Shown here: positions 24,501 to 36,971 of the stretch, in pieces | How positions within the stretch are numbered: position 1 is the stretch's first letter | How the letters are laid out: the number at the start of each line of letters is the position of its first letter | Assembly: GCA_011800805.1 (NCBI GenBank) | Contig: MPNW01000218.1 | Coordinates: 99,052 to 163,051 of the forward strand | Direction: 5' to 3' | DNA: 64,000 nt | Origin: Hirudo medicinalis | Taxonomy: Eukaryota; Annelida; Clitellata; Hirudinida; Hirudinidae | Position numbers and translations under genes: made by a program | The notes under the pieces: generated by a model | Databases searched by the model: none | Seen by the model: only the letters and a program-made list of their open reading frames with translations | Told to the model about the DNA's origin: nothing

Positions 24501-25098
24501 TGGAAAGATCTTCTTCAGGAAAGACGGCGTCGTCTGCGGCTCGGGGCGTGTCCAGGCGTTGCTAAGGAAACGCTTATCAACCGCATCCGGAATGGAGTGC
24601 CCACCGGAAGGATCCGAGATTTTTTCGGGCCAAATCCTCAGGAAGCGGAGCATCATCCAGGTGAACCATGAGTCCAAAATGGATTCAGACGATCGGCACG
24701 ATCCGGACGTCACGATAGCCGTTCCAGAGACCTTAAAGATTTCGGAGAATGACGGAGAGACTCTTTCCACCAACGACGTTCCAACACCGGACATCGTCGC
24801 TCAGAGAAAGCTGAGCATGCGCTCTATTTTCAACTTCAAGAGGCACAGAAAAAGCGAAACCTCGACGCCTACGATTCCCGCAGCCAGTCCAAACGACTGC
24901 ATAAATGCAATCTTAAAGAAAATGATGGACGATGCGAACAGCGAAGAATTGAAAACCCAATGGATGAGAATAGCTCTTGTGTGCGACAGATTCTTTGGAA
25001 TATTCTTTTTATTCTCCATCCTCGTATTCACAGCTACGATTTTCGGAATTCTCAACAATCCGCCGGGATTGGACTCATTTTCGAAGAAAATACATTGA
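21591..25098 (+). CDS. Cys-loop ligand-gated cation channel subunit (nicotinic acetylcholine receptor-like, non-alpha type)
   Basis: Pentameric ligand-gated channel subunit in the plasma membrane. Seven exons join in phase: 21591-21651, 21975-22099, 22203-22247, 22408-22514, 23324-23603, 23921-24176 and 24368-25098, for 534 residues. Residues 1-20 form a signal peptide. The ligand domain has WLPD and a perfect Cys-loop, C-13 residues-C around YFPFD. M1 begins after WGRSPAYH. M2 reads GEKVGLSITTLLSF, with the acidic residue at -1' and leucine at 9' expected of cation channels. M3, a long cytoplasmic loop and M4 (FFGIFFLFSILVF) follow. The vicinal cysteine pair of alpha-subunit loop C is absent and that loop is short, so it is probably a non-alpha or divergent subunit. 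The ligand cannot be deduced. Confidence 0.93.
22542..22715. mobile_element. Short piggyBac-type MITE
   Basis: A 174-bp element flanked by TTAA at 22538-22541 and 22716-22719. Its left end CCCTTAAACCGCC is the exact inverse complement of its right end GGCGGTTTAAGGG. A TTAA target with ends starting CCC is the piggyBac hallmark. It is too short to encode a transposase, so it is non-autonomous. It sits in receptor intron 4. The interior carries CCGGTT-type palindromic motifs. Confidence 0.85.
22735..23118. mobile_element. Non-autonomous hAT-type element (MITE)
   Basis: A 384-bp element bounded by the 8-bp direct repeat GGTGCTAC (22727-22734 and 23119-23126), the target-site size of the hAT superfamily. 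The ends are imperfect inverted repeats: CAGTGGCGGATTTAG on the left and CAGGGGCGGATCTAG read inward from the right. There is no coding capacity. One ambiguous base lies at 22912. It starts 15 bases past the right TTAA of the adjacent piggyBac-type MITE. Confidence 0.87.
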
Positions 25099-25482
25099 AT
25101 TGTCGGATTGAATTAATCACGGAAACGTACATTCTAATGACCAAAGTTAAACTGAAGGATTATGTTTTGAGGGATATCTGGTGTATCTCAAATTTCTAAT
25201 AGCATCAATTTTGTCGTAACTGGACTCATACTCCTTTGATCATGATCACACTCCAAGTCACGGATTCCTGTTTCTGCTAATGCCCAACTATGTTTTAGTT
25301 ATTTTACACTCAGCTCAACAATATGTCGATGAATTCCAAGCAAACTCTTGTAAAAACAGCCTTTTCTCTAACGCAAATAATTTAGGCCGAGTCGAGCCAT
25401 TCTCAGAAAAGAGATATTTTTTATTGCAGGTGTCTAAAAAATGATCATTCTCATATTTACAAAAAAATGCAATAGACCAGAT
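25099..25482. other. Convergent spacer, receptor / IMMP2L
   Basis: Short AT-rich region between the 3' ends of the receptor gene (+) and IMMP2L (-). No gene seen. Confidence 0.55.
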
Positions 25483-26801
25483 CTAAAAATATATTCGAAA
25501 TACAATGGCCAATAGGATGTCTACCAATTCACCTTGACTTATCGCTTCCCGTATTAGATCTAACCGAGGTATAAAATAGCGTTGTTCCGTAGGGGTGATG
25601 TCAAAATTGGTCGGGCTAACACACTTAGGATCCTCATGCTTCTGAATCCTGGACGTGACGTCCTCGACGGGAATTCTTTTAAAATTCTCCGTGGGCCAGA
25701 CAATATGGGTTGCTTTTGAACTGATGAGGCCCACTGGAACCTACATCGATTATGACCTAAATTAGTTTCATAGGCTATCACAAGTTAGTAAAACAATATA
25801 TACCTTTTGATGTCAACCAAATTTGATTGCATTACATGCACAAAGAAATTTGATAAAGCAAAAAAAGTGCATTATCATTAAATAACATATTAGGTCTATT
25901 AATTTCACACATTAATAACATTAACAACAAATAATTAATAACTGGCGTAAATAAATTGAAACAAAATTTTCTAACTGGTCCAAATATGTTGCTGTCCAAG
26001 CTATGGTTGTGGTTGTCTCCTTCTACCCAACAATGGCCCTTAGGTATGGTGACATATTCATCCCTGTAGTTCAGTGTCCTGAATATGGTTAAAAAAATAT
26101 AGGTTATTTTCATGGTAATTATGGCAGAATAATATCCAAGCAAAGTTTTGAGGTTCAGATTGCAGACAAATTGAAGAAAGTACTGAGATACTCACTTCAC
26201 TGTATCTCCCTCAAGTGCAATAATCCTCTTCAGTAGCTTCTGCGATGGTTGAGTTGGAGACCTGCAAGGATGTAATAATTCTGCATCTACTAAATTAATA
26301 GACAAAGCCAAATAAAAAATGGTAAATTCAGCCAAGTTAATGTATCTTTAAAAGTAAATTATTGAAGGTCACATTTTTGGCTCCTGTCATTAGGTTTACA
26401 TCAACTCAAATGAATTTAAAGGTAAAATTATTAAGGAATTAAATGCAGAAATTTCAAAAACAAATTTTTTTTTTATAAAAATTACGATCTGATTACAACA
26501 CATGTTTGTTTACTTGCAGTACTTACACCAAGCAGACTACTTGGCCCCTCTGAAATTCATACTTTTGATGTCCCAACCTACTGAGAAATACAAAATTTGT
26601 TGTTTCTTTGGTACCATTGATGAGAGGCTGCAAAAGATAACTTGACCTCTTATAAATTCACTGGAGATCAAGCGCAGAAGAAAATAACATAAAAACCTTC
26701 ATCGAATTTCCCTCAACTCGGCAAACTTGGCCAACAACATCTAAAAACGTAATAGCTGTTGGAACGGCAAAAATCGTTGATTTGAAAAAGATTTTAAACA
26801 T
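25483..26801 (-). CDS. IMMP2L: Mitochondrial inner-membrane peptidase subunit 2
   Basis: Signal-peptidase-family (S26) catalytic subunit that trims intermembrane-space sorting signals. Five exons join in phase on the minus strand: 26801-26697, 26627-26527, 26261-26196, 26078-25976 and 25740-25483, about 210 residues (human 175). The N-terminus opens MFKIFFK, then a membrane-anchor stretch and VEGNSMK holding the catalytic serine at about residue 34, interrupted by an intron right after the lysine. The catalytic lysine is in [11 protein letters not shown]. The GHCWVEGDN and DSNIFGP boxes are those of IMMP2L rather than IMMP1L. The C-terminus extends about 35 residues beyond the usual end and is polar. 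Confidence 0.95.
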
Positions 26802-27059
26802 AATGTAAATCTCGCGCTTGGGAAAATGAAATACAAAACAACCATCGGCCCTTGTTTATTTCAGGAGCATCGAAAGAATTGAGTAAAAGTATAAATATGA
26901 CTTAATTCAGCTGAATAATATCACTATAAACTAATAAAATTACAATAAATATTAAAATTGGCGCCAAATAATTATGAGCTAATTTTTATTATATCATGTT
27001 TTAACGAACGATACGATACAGAGTTTGATTAGAGTGGCATAAGTTCAGCAGAACTTCAA
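26802..27059. other. Upstream flank of IMMP2L
   Basis: Short AT-rich region between the IMMP2L start and the LINE fragment. No gene seen. Confidence 0.5.
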
Positions 27060-27395
27060 GACCACTAATGTAGACGGAAGCTTTTTCTGAAGAGGAACAT
27101 TTTGAAGGTGGAGTGAAATCCGGCTGGATCAGTTTTGGTAATCGAAGGTGGGAGTCTATTCCAGATCTGATTTGACGAGGGAGCCCCCGGTTGCTGATCT
27201 GAGCCCGCGCCTAGCAGGAATATGTGCAGTGCGAGTGAAAGGCAGGTATGACGATGCTTGACCCAGGAGAGACTTGAAAACGGGTGAAGAGATTTTGTAG
27301 TCAATTCTTTGGCGAATGCGTAGCCAGTGGAGATCATGAAGAGGAGGAGTGACATGGTCATGTTTTCTTTTGTTGTACAATAGTAGCAAGCACTT
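27060..27395 (-). mobile_element. Degenerate LINE (non-LTR retrotransposon) ORF2 C-terminal fragment
   Basis: Two overlapping minus-strand frames together give the usual tail of LINE reverse transcriptases of the CR1/L2/Rex kind. One has HDHVTPPLHDLHWLRIRQR then a GQASSYL element; the other has IWNRLPPSI and FHSTFKMFLF. The halves are in different frames, so the copy is broken. No endonuclease or RT core is visible nearby, so this is a 5'-truncated remnant. The exact clade is not certain. Confidence 0.75.
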
Positions 27396-28387
27396 TTCTT
27401 CTATTAAATTCGCTAATGAGTAAGATTTGGTAATCAGTCATGTTTATTATATTTGAAATGAGTTAAGTTAGATAAAGATCTGCATTTTTATATCGATGTA
27501 TCGGTTTATGCAATTATGCCTCTTTTCGCTGGATTTTAATAGGCAATCTTCATAATAGCAAAATACATTTAGCGTGAATTGGTTTTGCTGCTTGTAGGCT
27601 CAAATTTTTCTGGGAATTCTAGTCAATGCGCAATGGTTGTATAATTCGTTTTCGTATAAAGTTCAAATTAGGAAACCCATGTGCTTGTTTTGGAATATCT
27701 GTATGCAGAGGCATCTTCCTCGTGCTAATCGCAGCAGCTCAGTTCTGCTGTAAAAAGTGTTTTCAGCATTTTGAATCGCTATTATCACGCCGGATTCACC
27801 TATAGGGGTATAACTGTTAGCTGGAGAGAGTTATTTTGTTTTTTCCTGATCGTAATGTGCGAGAGCCAATGATTTGATTTATAGAGGGTGCATGGTAGAA
27901 CAAAAAGTGTTTAAAATTTTGCGTCGATTGTGTTGCTCTGCGTTAACAAGTTAAAAAATAATTTTTTTTCATGTTTTCAGATTTGTTATAATTTAACAAG
28001 TTTATGTCTATTTACACAATCCTATAAACATTAGAGATCTTCGATTTCGCGATGACTACGCCATATTAAAAAAAATTTGAGTCTGCTCGGCGTCCTCCCG
28101 GTTTTACGCTTATTTTCTACGGATATTTCTTTAGATCATGGTAAATTGTTTTAATGGTTTTTAATTTAGAAAAAGAATAATTCATTTCATTGGCAGTAAC
28201 TTTTCTGACTTCTTACCTTTTTATTGTACCGATTTGTTTTGACGTTATTATAATTATTGCCTAAATTATATGACTTATCGAGCATGGTGCATGTGTTTAT
28301 ACATTGAAAAAGTATTTACATCGGCTGAGTTACTGATTTAACGTGGGATCGCTTCTTAACGAGCGATTTTAAAAAATTTTGGCGCAG
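27396..28387. other. Spacer upstream of the DAZ-family gene
   Basis: No supported gene. The 5' exon with the start codon of the DAZ-family gene should lie here or further upstream but could not be recognised. Confidence 0.45.
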
Positions 28388-31300
28388 ACGCTTCTATACG
28401 ACCCCACAACTAAGAATCTAGTGGAGAGCTCGGTGCAGTCTGCTCCAAAGTATGGACTCCTCGTCCCAAATCGACTTTTCGTGGGAGGTCTCGGAGCAGA
28501 AGTGAAAAATTTATTATATTTTTGAACTTTGTCAAAATTGAATGCTTTAAAACTGTGCTTAAATAGTGCCAGAGGTGATTTTAAGCATATTCGGTCTATT
28601 AATTAACGTAACTTTATAATAGTAGTTAGAATAACCCAATATGACTTTTATCTTATTGAATATTTCTTTGGACTTGCTAATGTAATAACGTTTGTTAAAT
28701 ATATTACCCATGCGTAACGCATCTCACTTGGCCACGGCAGATCACAGAGGAGGATCTGAGAAGTTTCTTCTCGACTTACGGGCCGATCAAGCACTGCAAG
28801 ATTCTGTCTGACAGCAATGGCATGAGCAAAGGGTTTTCAAAATTGTTTCACTACTTTTAAGTATTGCGGTCCTTTACCTTGCACTACACAAGTCTAGCCA
28901 GCCAGCATTCATTGCATAACTGGCCCATTTAAAGGTCTGATTTTCTATTGTTGACTGGTTGTAGGTATGGCTTCGTCACTTTTGTGAGCACTGAAGATGT
29001 AGAGAAGCTCTTGAAAAAAGAGGTCTGCACTTAATGAGCTGAGTGGTAGCAGTTAATTAAAGAATCCAATAATTGGACATTTATTTACTTGTAGGGTGAG
29101 CAGGTTGTTTACAAAGACAGGAAGCTCAACATTGGACCTGCTGTCAGAAAACAGGTTGGCTTCTGATGTTGATCGATTTTTTGTTGTTGTTAATATTTTG
29201 TAGTGTTTTTCGTGTGTTGGTTAAGTTGAGCGTGCGAAAGATGAAGTCGTTCTTAGTTTCGTTCAAAATTCTTTAAAAAAAAATTATTTTGAAAATATTA
29301 ATGATAACACTCGCTAAGATCTCTAGTCGTGTATAGCATTAAGTCAGCACAACTCTTCGTTTGTAGGGTGCACTCCCTCAAGTTTTGGGTGAGTAGTTTC
29401 CTAGAAGGCTGCCTTCGTCTTTGTAAGAAAATGAAAAATGATAATCATTCACGATAACGAACGTTGGGAGACTGATGGAGCTTAATCAAACATCATCATC
29501 GAATTTCTCAGGCAGTGCACAGACTGCAGCAGCAGCCATGGCAGCAGGTCAGGGTGGCATCATTTATGCCAATGGAGTCCCTTGCATGGTTCAAGGGGGA
29601 TCGGCATCTGTTATGCCCCTAGGTCACAATGCTGCCATGCTACCTCTTCAAGACGGCCTGGCTTTTCCACAACTGGTGAGAGCAGCTTACTTTGTGTTTA
29701 TGATGTTTTTGTGATGATGGCTGTGATCGTTATCATGGTTGTTATTATCTGGATTGGAAACATTTCCTTCTTAAAAGTTTCTGTAGGATTGTAATACTTA
29801 TTGTGATTCATTGCACTAGGTTTATGGCTGGATTATTATATCTCACCTCAGTGTACTGTTCTAGGCCCCTAGTATGAAATATGCTGACCTAAACAAATCA
29901 TGATGAAAATAATTATTACTCTGCTACAACAGCAACAATAACAACAACAACAACAACAACAACAGCAACAATAACAACAACAACAACAGCAGCAGCAGCA
30001 ACAACAACAACAACAACAATAATAATAATAATATTACTATTATTAAATCCTGTTGGTTCTCCTAAAGAGCTTACCTCCAGAGGAAACCAGCTGATACAGT
30101 TGGTATTTGATGATGTGCAATTGTGCTTGTGTGCGTGCTGCGATGTAATGGTTTGGTAACAGGAAGCAAGCGGATGGAAGAGTGGAAGGATGAATGTATA
30201 AAAGTGATTCTGCATTCTTCCAGGAAGTACCACCTTTGGCTTCGTGAGGTAATAAAATGCTTCTTGTCAATGCCGACCTTGGAATTCCTTAGAGGCTCAC
30301 ATCTATTTTTGCTATTATATTTTTTTTATGAATATCTTTTGCATCATTTTCGTACTCACCGAATGTTCTGTAAACATCATCTTAAATAAATCGCAAAATA
30401 ACAATCACTCCTTCACTCGCTCGCTCTCTCACTCTGGTGTCGTAGTTCAAAAACATCAGACTCAACCAGAGTTGGAAGGAAAAAAAACACCACAAAATTT
30501 CCAGGGAAGGATTTCTTCTGATTTTTATATTTTTTTCCTGAAAATTATCTCTCCATCCTCTTGCTTGCTTGCGAATGCTTCTTTGGTCTCCGTATTCCAT
30601 CTCGTTCGACCAGGTAAACCAAATAATTTGAAAATCGATCAGCTTGGTCGCTCAACCTTCTCAATTGGTTGACAAATCACCGAACCAGTGAATGTCACAT
30701 GCTTATTTACAATATAGCTATCAACTGAAAAAAATGAAAATCCATTCATTCATCACCGCTGATGATGATGATAATGATGACGAATATGATGGTGTTGACG
30801 ATCATGGTGCATGATGACCTTATACACACAACCCGGTTTAAGTCTGCGTGCGTGCGAACGGTGTGCGTTCTTGTTTATGAGGGAAACAAAAAATGAAAAG
30901 AAAAAAGGCTGAATTTTGAAATTTTTCAAGCCACTGGGATCCAGCCGAACCAAGTTAGTTCTGTAACGGAGCAGTCCTTTGTCTCTAGTCCAGCTTGCCT
31001 GCCTAGCAAGTTTGTTTGCAAGTATTGTTTGTGTTGTTCTCGGCACCGAGAAAAGTCCGTATTGCTGTTCTAGTTTTGATGTTCGAGGTTCGCCTTGGCT
31101 TGCAATGCAGAATGGTCCCCTTCTGACACTTACATGGTTTTTATTGCTTTAACTGATGTTTATTTAATACACGCGTTTCTTCATTAGATGACTTGCTGTT
31201 GTGATCAAGAATTGATTTCATTGAATTTATGATTCGAGGTGATTTTATTTTAGAAAAGTTTTGCTTAGACATTCCCCGTTTCCGTTTCCAACCTTGAATC

Positions 31301-33558
31301 GTTTGCCTGCCTCCTTGTTGTTTGGATTGTTTAGTTTGAGGATGAACGACCGACCGAGACCAGTCTATTTTTACGAGCATAAATTTGTCATTCTTATAAA
31401 AGGAGCCAGTTTTTCAAGTTGAGTTTTCCAGGAGGGTGAACTGTCACTGATTACTTTGAAGTTTGATGGTTATGTGATCATAATTTTTTTATTGTTGCTT
31501 TGTCATTCATAGCACACCAGTCTATTTACAAAGTTAAGTGGTTTTTACTAGAATTGCATCGTCAGTAGTCATTAGTCAATATTGGACATTCAGTGTTCGG
31601 TGCCAATCGTTAATTCTTGACAGAAAGTTTGTAAAACAATTGAAGATAAACTTGTTTGTGTTTATGTTACTGCATAACTTGTAACTAGTTCTTCTTCATT
31701 GCCCATTTTAACGTTTAATCAGTTGTTTTTAACCTGGCATGTGCCGAAGATTGATGCCGCATTTTCTTTTCGAAGTGATTCGAATTGCGTCCGAGCTCTG
31801 CCGAGGAACTCTCGAAACTTTAAAAACTAAAAACTGCGACTTCCCCTGGCAAAACTAAAAGTTTAGAAGCATTTGCTGTATTCTGAAGATGCCGCCATCC
31901 ACTTAATAATTGCTTAAAAACAATCGACTGTCCAAAAATGGGAACAGAGGCATCATGCTAAACACCGAACAGATTTTCTCCAGTTTTTTTTATCTTTTGT
32001 TGAAAGTGTTGACAAATTCCGATGTGTATGATTTTGTACTGACATGACGGTTTTCGCTTTGTGGTTTCTATAAGCACTTGCCATGTGTTGAAATTCATTA
32101 TTGAACCACTGTTAAACCCTTGTTCTTCTAACTCTTGGTTAACTGGGAGAGCATGATTATGCTAAGCAATTGGAAGAGCTAATAAGGAATTCAAATGCAT
32201 TTAGGGGATGAATTTGGGTGATATTACCTCATATTCAGACCAGCAATCATATTTAGCAATCTAGTAATTAGTAATTATATTCCTGTGGATGATTCTTAAC
32301 AGAATGACAAATTAAGCTCAAGAAATTAGAGATAATTGGGTAAATTAGGTAAATGTTCACTATTCAGGCATTTATTACCCAAATCCTTTCACCTACAGGT
32401 GTCCCTACCAACAGGTGGGGTTCAAATGATGATGGTCCACCCCCAATATCTCACACATTCGGGTGCTTTGCTTCATGCTGGACCATCAGCCTCAAATGTT
32501 AGTAATTCCTGGCTGCTAATTATTGGAACTTGGTCTTGAAACTTAACTGCTTGAATTGTTTTTTCAGAACCAGCAGGCTGGACTCCCAAGGGGATCATTA
32601 CACCTTGGTGGAGCACTGCCAATGCACCTTGACCCCACCACGGTAAGTCAGAGTTTCTTCAGTCAAGTCTCTTGTTGGCGTCGATAAAAAGTCTGCGGTC
32701 AACAAGGAGCCATTCTCTTCCGACTTTACTTCTTAAAAATAGTATTGATGAAACATCTGTCAGGGAATCTCTCAAATACTGGCGCCTCCTGGTAGTGCCA
32801 TGGGCACGTCTACAGCCACTTTCCTTCAGGGCTTAGGTCAACAGCCTGTTTTGCTTTCCACGTCAGCCATGACCTCTTCAAATTCAGGGTCAGGTCTTGA
32901 GCAGTACTTGTGCCAGTTTCCATACATGATTCACCAACAGGGTCAGGCCCTCTTGCACCAGCAGCTGCAATCTTCTGATGTTCTTGGCCAATCACTGTCT
33001 GGAATGGAGATGTTGCAGCAGAAACTCCAGCAACAACACAAGCAACATTATGCTTTGGCTGAGGTATGAAGAAACCTTCTATTATAAGTAATTGAAATGT
33101 AAGCTAACAAAGCAAATGGAGCAAAGAATAAATTGCAAGCTATTTGTGATGGGAGGATTCCACTTGGAATTGGTGAATTGTAAGCATCAATGCCAAAACC
33201 TTTTTTCCAGGGTCTTTCCAGTCAGCTGCAGTACTTTGAGCTTCCTCAGAATCTGAGTCAGAGCCCGTCGTCCACTTCGACAAGCTCCAGTTTGTCTCAG
33301 ACTCAATCCTCACATCAGTCGATTGCAACCTCTACGGGCAAAGGAATAGACTCCACTTCTACCAGTGGTGAGAGTAAAAGTGCTGGCATCAAAAGAGTAC
33401 TGAACATCCCTTACCAGACTGTGTGCACTCCGACTTATGCAGGGAGCATGTACGGGCTGCCAGCAGTCAAGATCTTGGCCGGCCAGGGACAGCAGAGGAT
33501 CGTGACTCAGGCCCTCGATCCGACAGACATACAAGTCCTGGCCAAAAACCTCAAGTAG
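28388..33558 (+). CDS. Boule/DAZ-family RNA-binding protein, 5' exon not found
   Basis: RRM protein of the DAZ family; members activate translation of germline mRNAs through 3' UTRs. Ten exons join in phase: 28388-28501, 28741-28832, 28965-29022, 29095-29154, 29367-29388, 29512-29675, 32399-32497, 32568-32642, 32764-33063 and 33211-33558, about 443 residues. The single RRM has RNP2 LFVGGL and RNP1 KGYGFVTF, followed by KDRKLNIGPAVRKQ, a tail characteristic of boule/DAZL. The C-terminal 300 residues are rich in Gln, Ser, Gly and Ala (LQQKLQQQHKQ), much longer than in vertebrate boule, and no clear DAZ repeat was recognised. The start codon exon is missing from the model. The 2.7-kb intron 29676-32398 could hide extra exons. 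Confidence 0.87.
29925..30035. repeat. CAA/CAG/AAT triplet microsatellite
   Basis: Mixed (AAC)n, (AGC)n and (AAT)n tract in the large intron of the DAZ-family gene. Opposite-strand Val/Ala-rich open frames over it are artefacts. Confidence 0.9.
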
Positions 33559-33944
33559 CGGCCGGCCTTCTTCTGCAAAGGGTCGAAATATTTTTGAGTG
33601 TACATGTGACAGTCGTTCGTTGCACATTCTTCTCTTTGTTGAATTTGAGCTTTATTTTCTGATTCTAAGGAGAAAAATAATTGATAAAGTAAAATAACAG
33701 TTGTTGACGTTGGCACTGTAGGGAAGAAATTTAGAAAAAACCACAGGGAAGTTGCTTTGTTGACGACTTTCCTACCAATTCTTATGCAGTTTGGTTGGAT
33801 TGGATACTGCTTCTTTATGATCTCGAGACGATTAGATACTGATGCTGAGTTGTTTATGCTAGTCATTATAAGTAGTGTTAAACAGCCAATTCTAGATGCG
33901 TTCGGTATCAATATTAACATATGGATAAAGCTTTGCGAGTAATG
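33559..33944. other. Convergent spacer, DAZ-family gene / ZSWIM2-like gene
   Basis: Only 386 bases separate the two stop codons, so the 3' UTRs probably abut or overlap. No gene and no clear AATAAA seen. Confidence 0.55.
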
Positions 33945-36900
33945 CTAACTACTGTTGTGGACGTCATGGAAGTCACTTTCAAAGTTATTGGGGCTAATTT
34001 CGTCAATGTCTGACAAGTGAAAGTCAGTAAATAAGTCTTCTGATTGGTTAAGAACAAGACTTTCCTCCTGGGTTGGGGGTTCTTCGAGATCTTTTGGTGT
34101 CCAGGGACTGTTTCGAAGTCTGTGCATACAAAATTGTACTTTTTAAACCTATCCTACCCTCTTAAGGAAAGTCTCACCTCTCAGGGAATGCCATCAGGTC
34201 TCTATCACCGGATTCACTTGATGTGTGGCAGGTACGCCACTTGTGTTTATCCGCTATTGGCTGGAGAAGGATCCTCCCCAAATTCTGGCTTGAAACCGAG
34301 GGCCAGCTATGCTCTCTCTTAGCAGTAGGAGCACTCTTGGTTCCACAGAGAATCTGATCCTCGAACTGGAAACACTTAGAACGGTTCAAGTTCTTCGAGC
34401 TTGTCTGCCTGTTGACCGTCATGTCGACGTGCTTTGCCACAATGCAGAGAGGGTCCTGGGACAGAAGAGGGGGTAGGTATTTTGGGTGTCTTCTCTTTGA
34501 TGAGCTCTCAATTTTCTTCCCAAGTTGGGCTATTTTGGAGTTTCTGTGTTTCTTGCTAACTGGATGCTGAGCAATAGAGTGAGACAACCAGGCCTGATGA
34601 GATGCTGGAAATACATTAGATTTGACATTGAGTCCTGGAGGGCAGACATTTGATCCATGGATGGAAATATCTGCTCCATCTCCATTGCCAATTTGCTTTA
34701 TCTTCCTTGGTGACTTGTCCACATTTAGAACCCTAAGTGCGTGTGTGATGATATGAACATACATGAAAGTCTGACATAAGTTTTGTTTGGTGAATAATGC
34801 TGAAATTGACAATAATTGACAAAAATAATAATGAAAGTGACAACATTGAATTGGGAACAATTTTGGAATTGTTCGGATTTAATGAAGTCCTTAGCTGAAA
34901 TTCGATTATTCAAAATTGTTAGGACTTAGTTTGCTGCCTCACTTTTCTCTTCTCTTGTGAAAGTCTGTGAACGTTTTCTCGGTCAACTCGGACCCATCAA
35001 ACGGACATGTCTGGCTCCAGTGCAAGAGCCAAACTTCCAGACATTCTCTGTGCAGCCATTTCTTGCAGCAGGGTATTTGCTTCACCTCCTGACCTTCATG
35101 GAAAGCCCCAGAACAAATCTTGCATCCATCCCTGTCCACCAGCAGCCTGTCAGAGTCCCTGAGCCTTTTAGAGGGCAAGGCATTGAGGTGACTTTCTTGT
35201 ATGATGTTAATAGACGATGACTGTAGTGGCATGTTGTTCTGAAGGCCACTAAAACAAATGTATTATAATTTGTTATGAATTTTTTATTTGTATTGTTATG
35301 ATGCAAAGGAGAAAGGAACTCGGGTGGAATCATCAACGGCCCGATTCATTAGCCTGGATATGAGGCACTCAAACGCCCTTAAGTCCATAACACATGAGCA
35401 TAAATAAGTTTGAAGATGCTGTTTATGCTAACGTACTCATCTAGCTGCAGAAGAATCTCATAATCCTCCTCTGTGATATCCCTAGTCAGTATGTCATCCA
35501 GTGCAACCAGTCCTAACCTCAGTAAGAGGGACCTGTTTGCAACTCGATTCCACTTCTGATTGGTCTTCTGCAGGTTAAAGTGACAAAGCTAGGCTAATTT
35601 TCTCCAGCAAATTATAATATTCAATGTCTTAAATATTCACAAGGCTCTCTTACCAATCTATAAACAAAGGGATGTTCAGTGTGTATTTCAGTCTTGAAGC
35701 AATTAGTACAAAGGCAGAAATCTTCTGAGTCGCACCTGTCACATCTTTAAAGAATAAGAACTACCTGAAAAATATGATAAGGCATGAGATCCTTCTGGAA
35801 AAATTGCAGAAGCTCACTTATAACACTTTCCCAATATTGGACAGGCTCCACAAGCACAGCAAAATATGCCTCTATGCTCCAATTGGCCAGCCTTGAATCC
35901 CCTGTGGCCAATGAGAGACCTCATCTTCTCCTCCCCCAGCAAGGTTATGGGACCAAAGTCTGTCCTGCAGAAAGGACATTCCACAATGCTGTCTGGTTTC
36001 CTGTGGGCAGCCCAAATCCTCATGCATTTCGTGTGTACACTGTTGCCACAACCAAATCTGAGAAAGTTGACAAATAGGTTTAGGGAATTTGTAATCATCA
36101 TGTTATGGAAATTCACAAGCACATGTACTAAGCTCAATGATGAATAATAATTGATATTATTATTTTTTTTTTTTAAATAAGATGTTTTTTGAATTGATAT
36201 TAGCCATTGGACATATTTTGCAAAATCAAGATTAAAAAGGAACTACCTTAATCTTAAAATTTGTAGAAATGTTACCTGCAATAAGTGATGCCCTGGCTAT
36301 CATCAGAAAAATCTTCCTGACATATTGGACAAGCATCTTCTTTAGTAATTTTCCTTTGTTTTACCACTTTTCCTGACATTTCCAAATCTGCATCTGTTAT
36401 ATTCTTTGAGATCTGACTTTTGTTTCCATTTCTGGAAACTTTCAACATCTCCGTTACTTCTCTTTCACATAATCCAAGTTGCCAAGATACTGATAAAATA
36501 TGAAATTTGAGATAAAACAATCAAGCTAAAATAAAACTATTATTATGGTAAAAAATAGTATTTATGATCAAAATTTTAAGAAACATTTATAAATAAACTA
36601 TCTGTCAATAAAATATGAAACGTTTAACAAGGATAACAAGCACTAATATATAGCAATATACATCAAACCTAAAACTAACAGGGGTCAGAGGAAGAAAGTT
36701 TAAATTTTTTCAGCAATATCCAACAAATGTGTTTACAAATCTCCAATTTACTCTTCAAAAATGTCAAACATGTACAGGAATGTATGTCCCCTATTAACAC
36801 TTTGTGAATTCTTTGTTGCTTCTCCTCTTTCAGTAGAAACCCAGTTGGTCCAATTTCTCTGATGATATATATTTTTGATTCTAAGGCTTGCTTCTGACGA

Positions 36901-36971
36901 GTGATAACAAGTTCTGGACACGATCTTCTCCATGAAATTATCCTGGCCATGTCTTCGCCATACAAAGTCAA
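33945..36971 (-). CDS. ZSWIM2: ZSWIM2-like E3 ubiquitin ligase
   Basis: RING-type ubiquitin ligase; vertebrate ZSWIM2 is testis-enriched. Eight exons join in phase on the minus strand: 36971-36680, 36489-36276, 36057-35818, 35744-35654, 35567-35437, 35248-34943, 34732-34178 and 34119-33945, for 667 residues (human 633). The domain order matches ZSWIM2. A SWIM zinc finger (CTC...ICKHICW) is at about residues 60-85. A first RING starts at CPICQ and continues CGNSVH...CPFC. A ZZ finger (CDRCDSEDFCLCTNC) and a second RING (CKIC...CPFDG) follow. The N-terminal half is closely family-like (GPTGFLL, LCEREV). The C-terminal 240 residues are basic then acidic and unlike anything I recognise. The gene is divergent from CNNM (600 bp apart) and convergent with the DAZ-family gene. 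Confidence 0.94.

Noticed and set aside
30227..30252. Possible extra exon in the DAZ-family gene after TTCCAG
   Set aside because: In the phase left by the previous exon it reaches a stop after seven codons; could be an alternative exon but unsupported.
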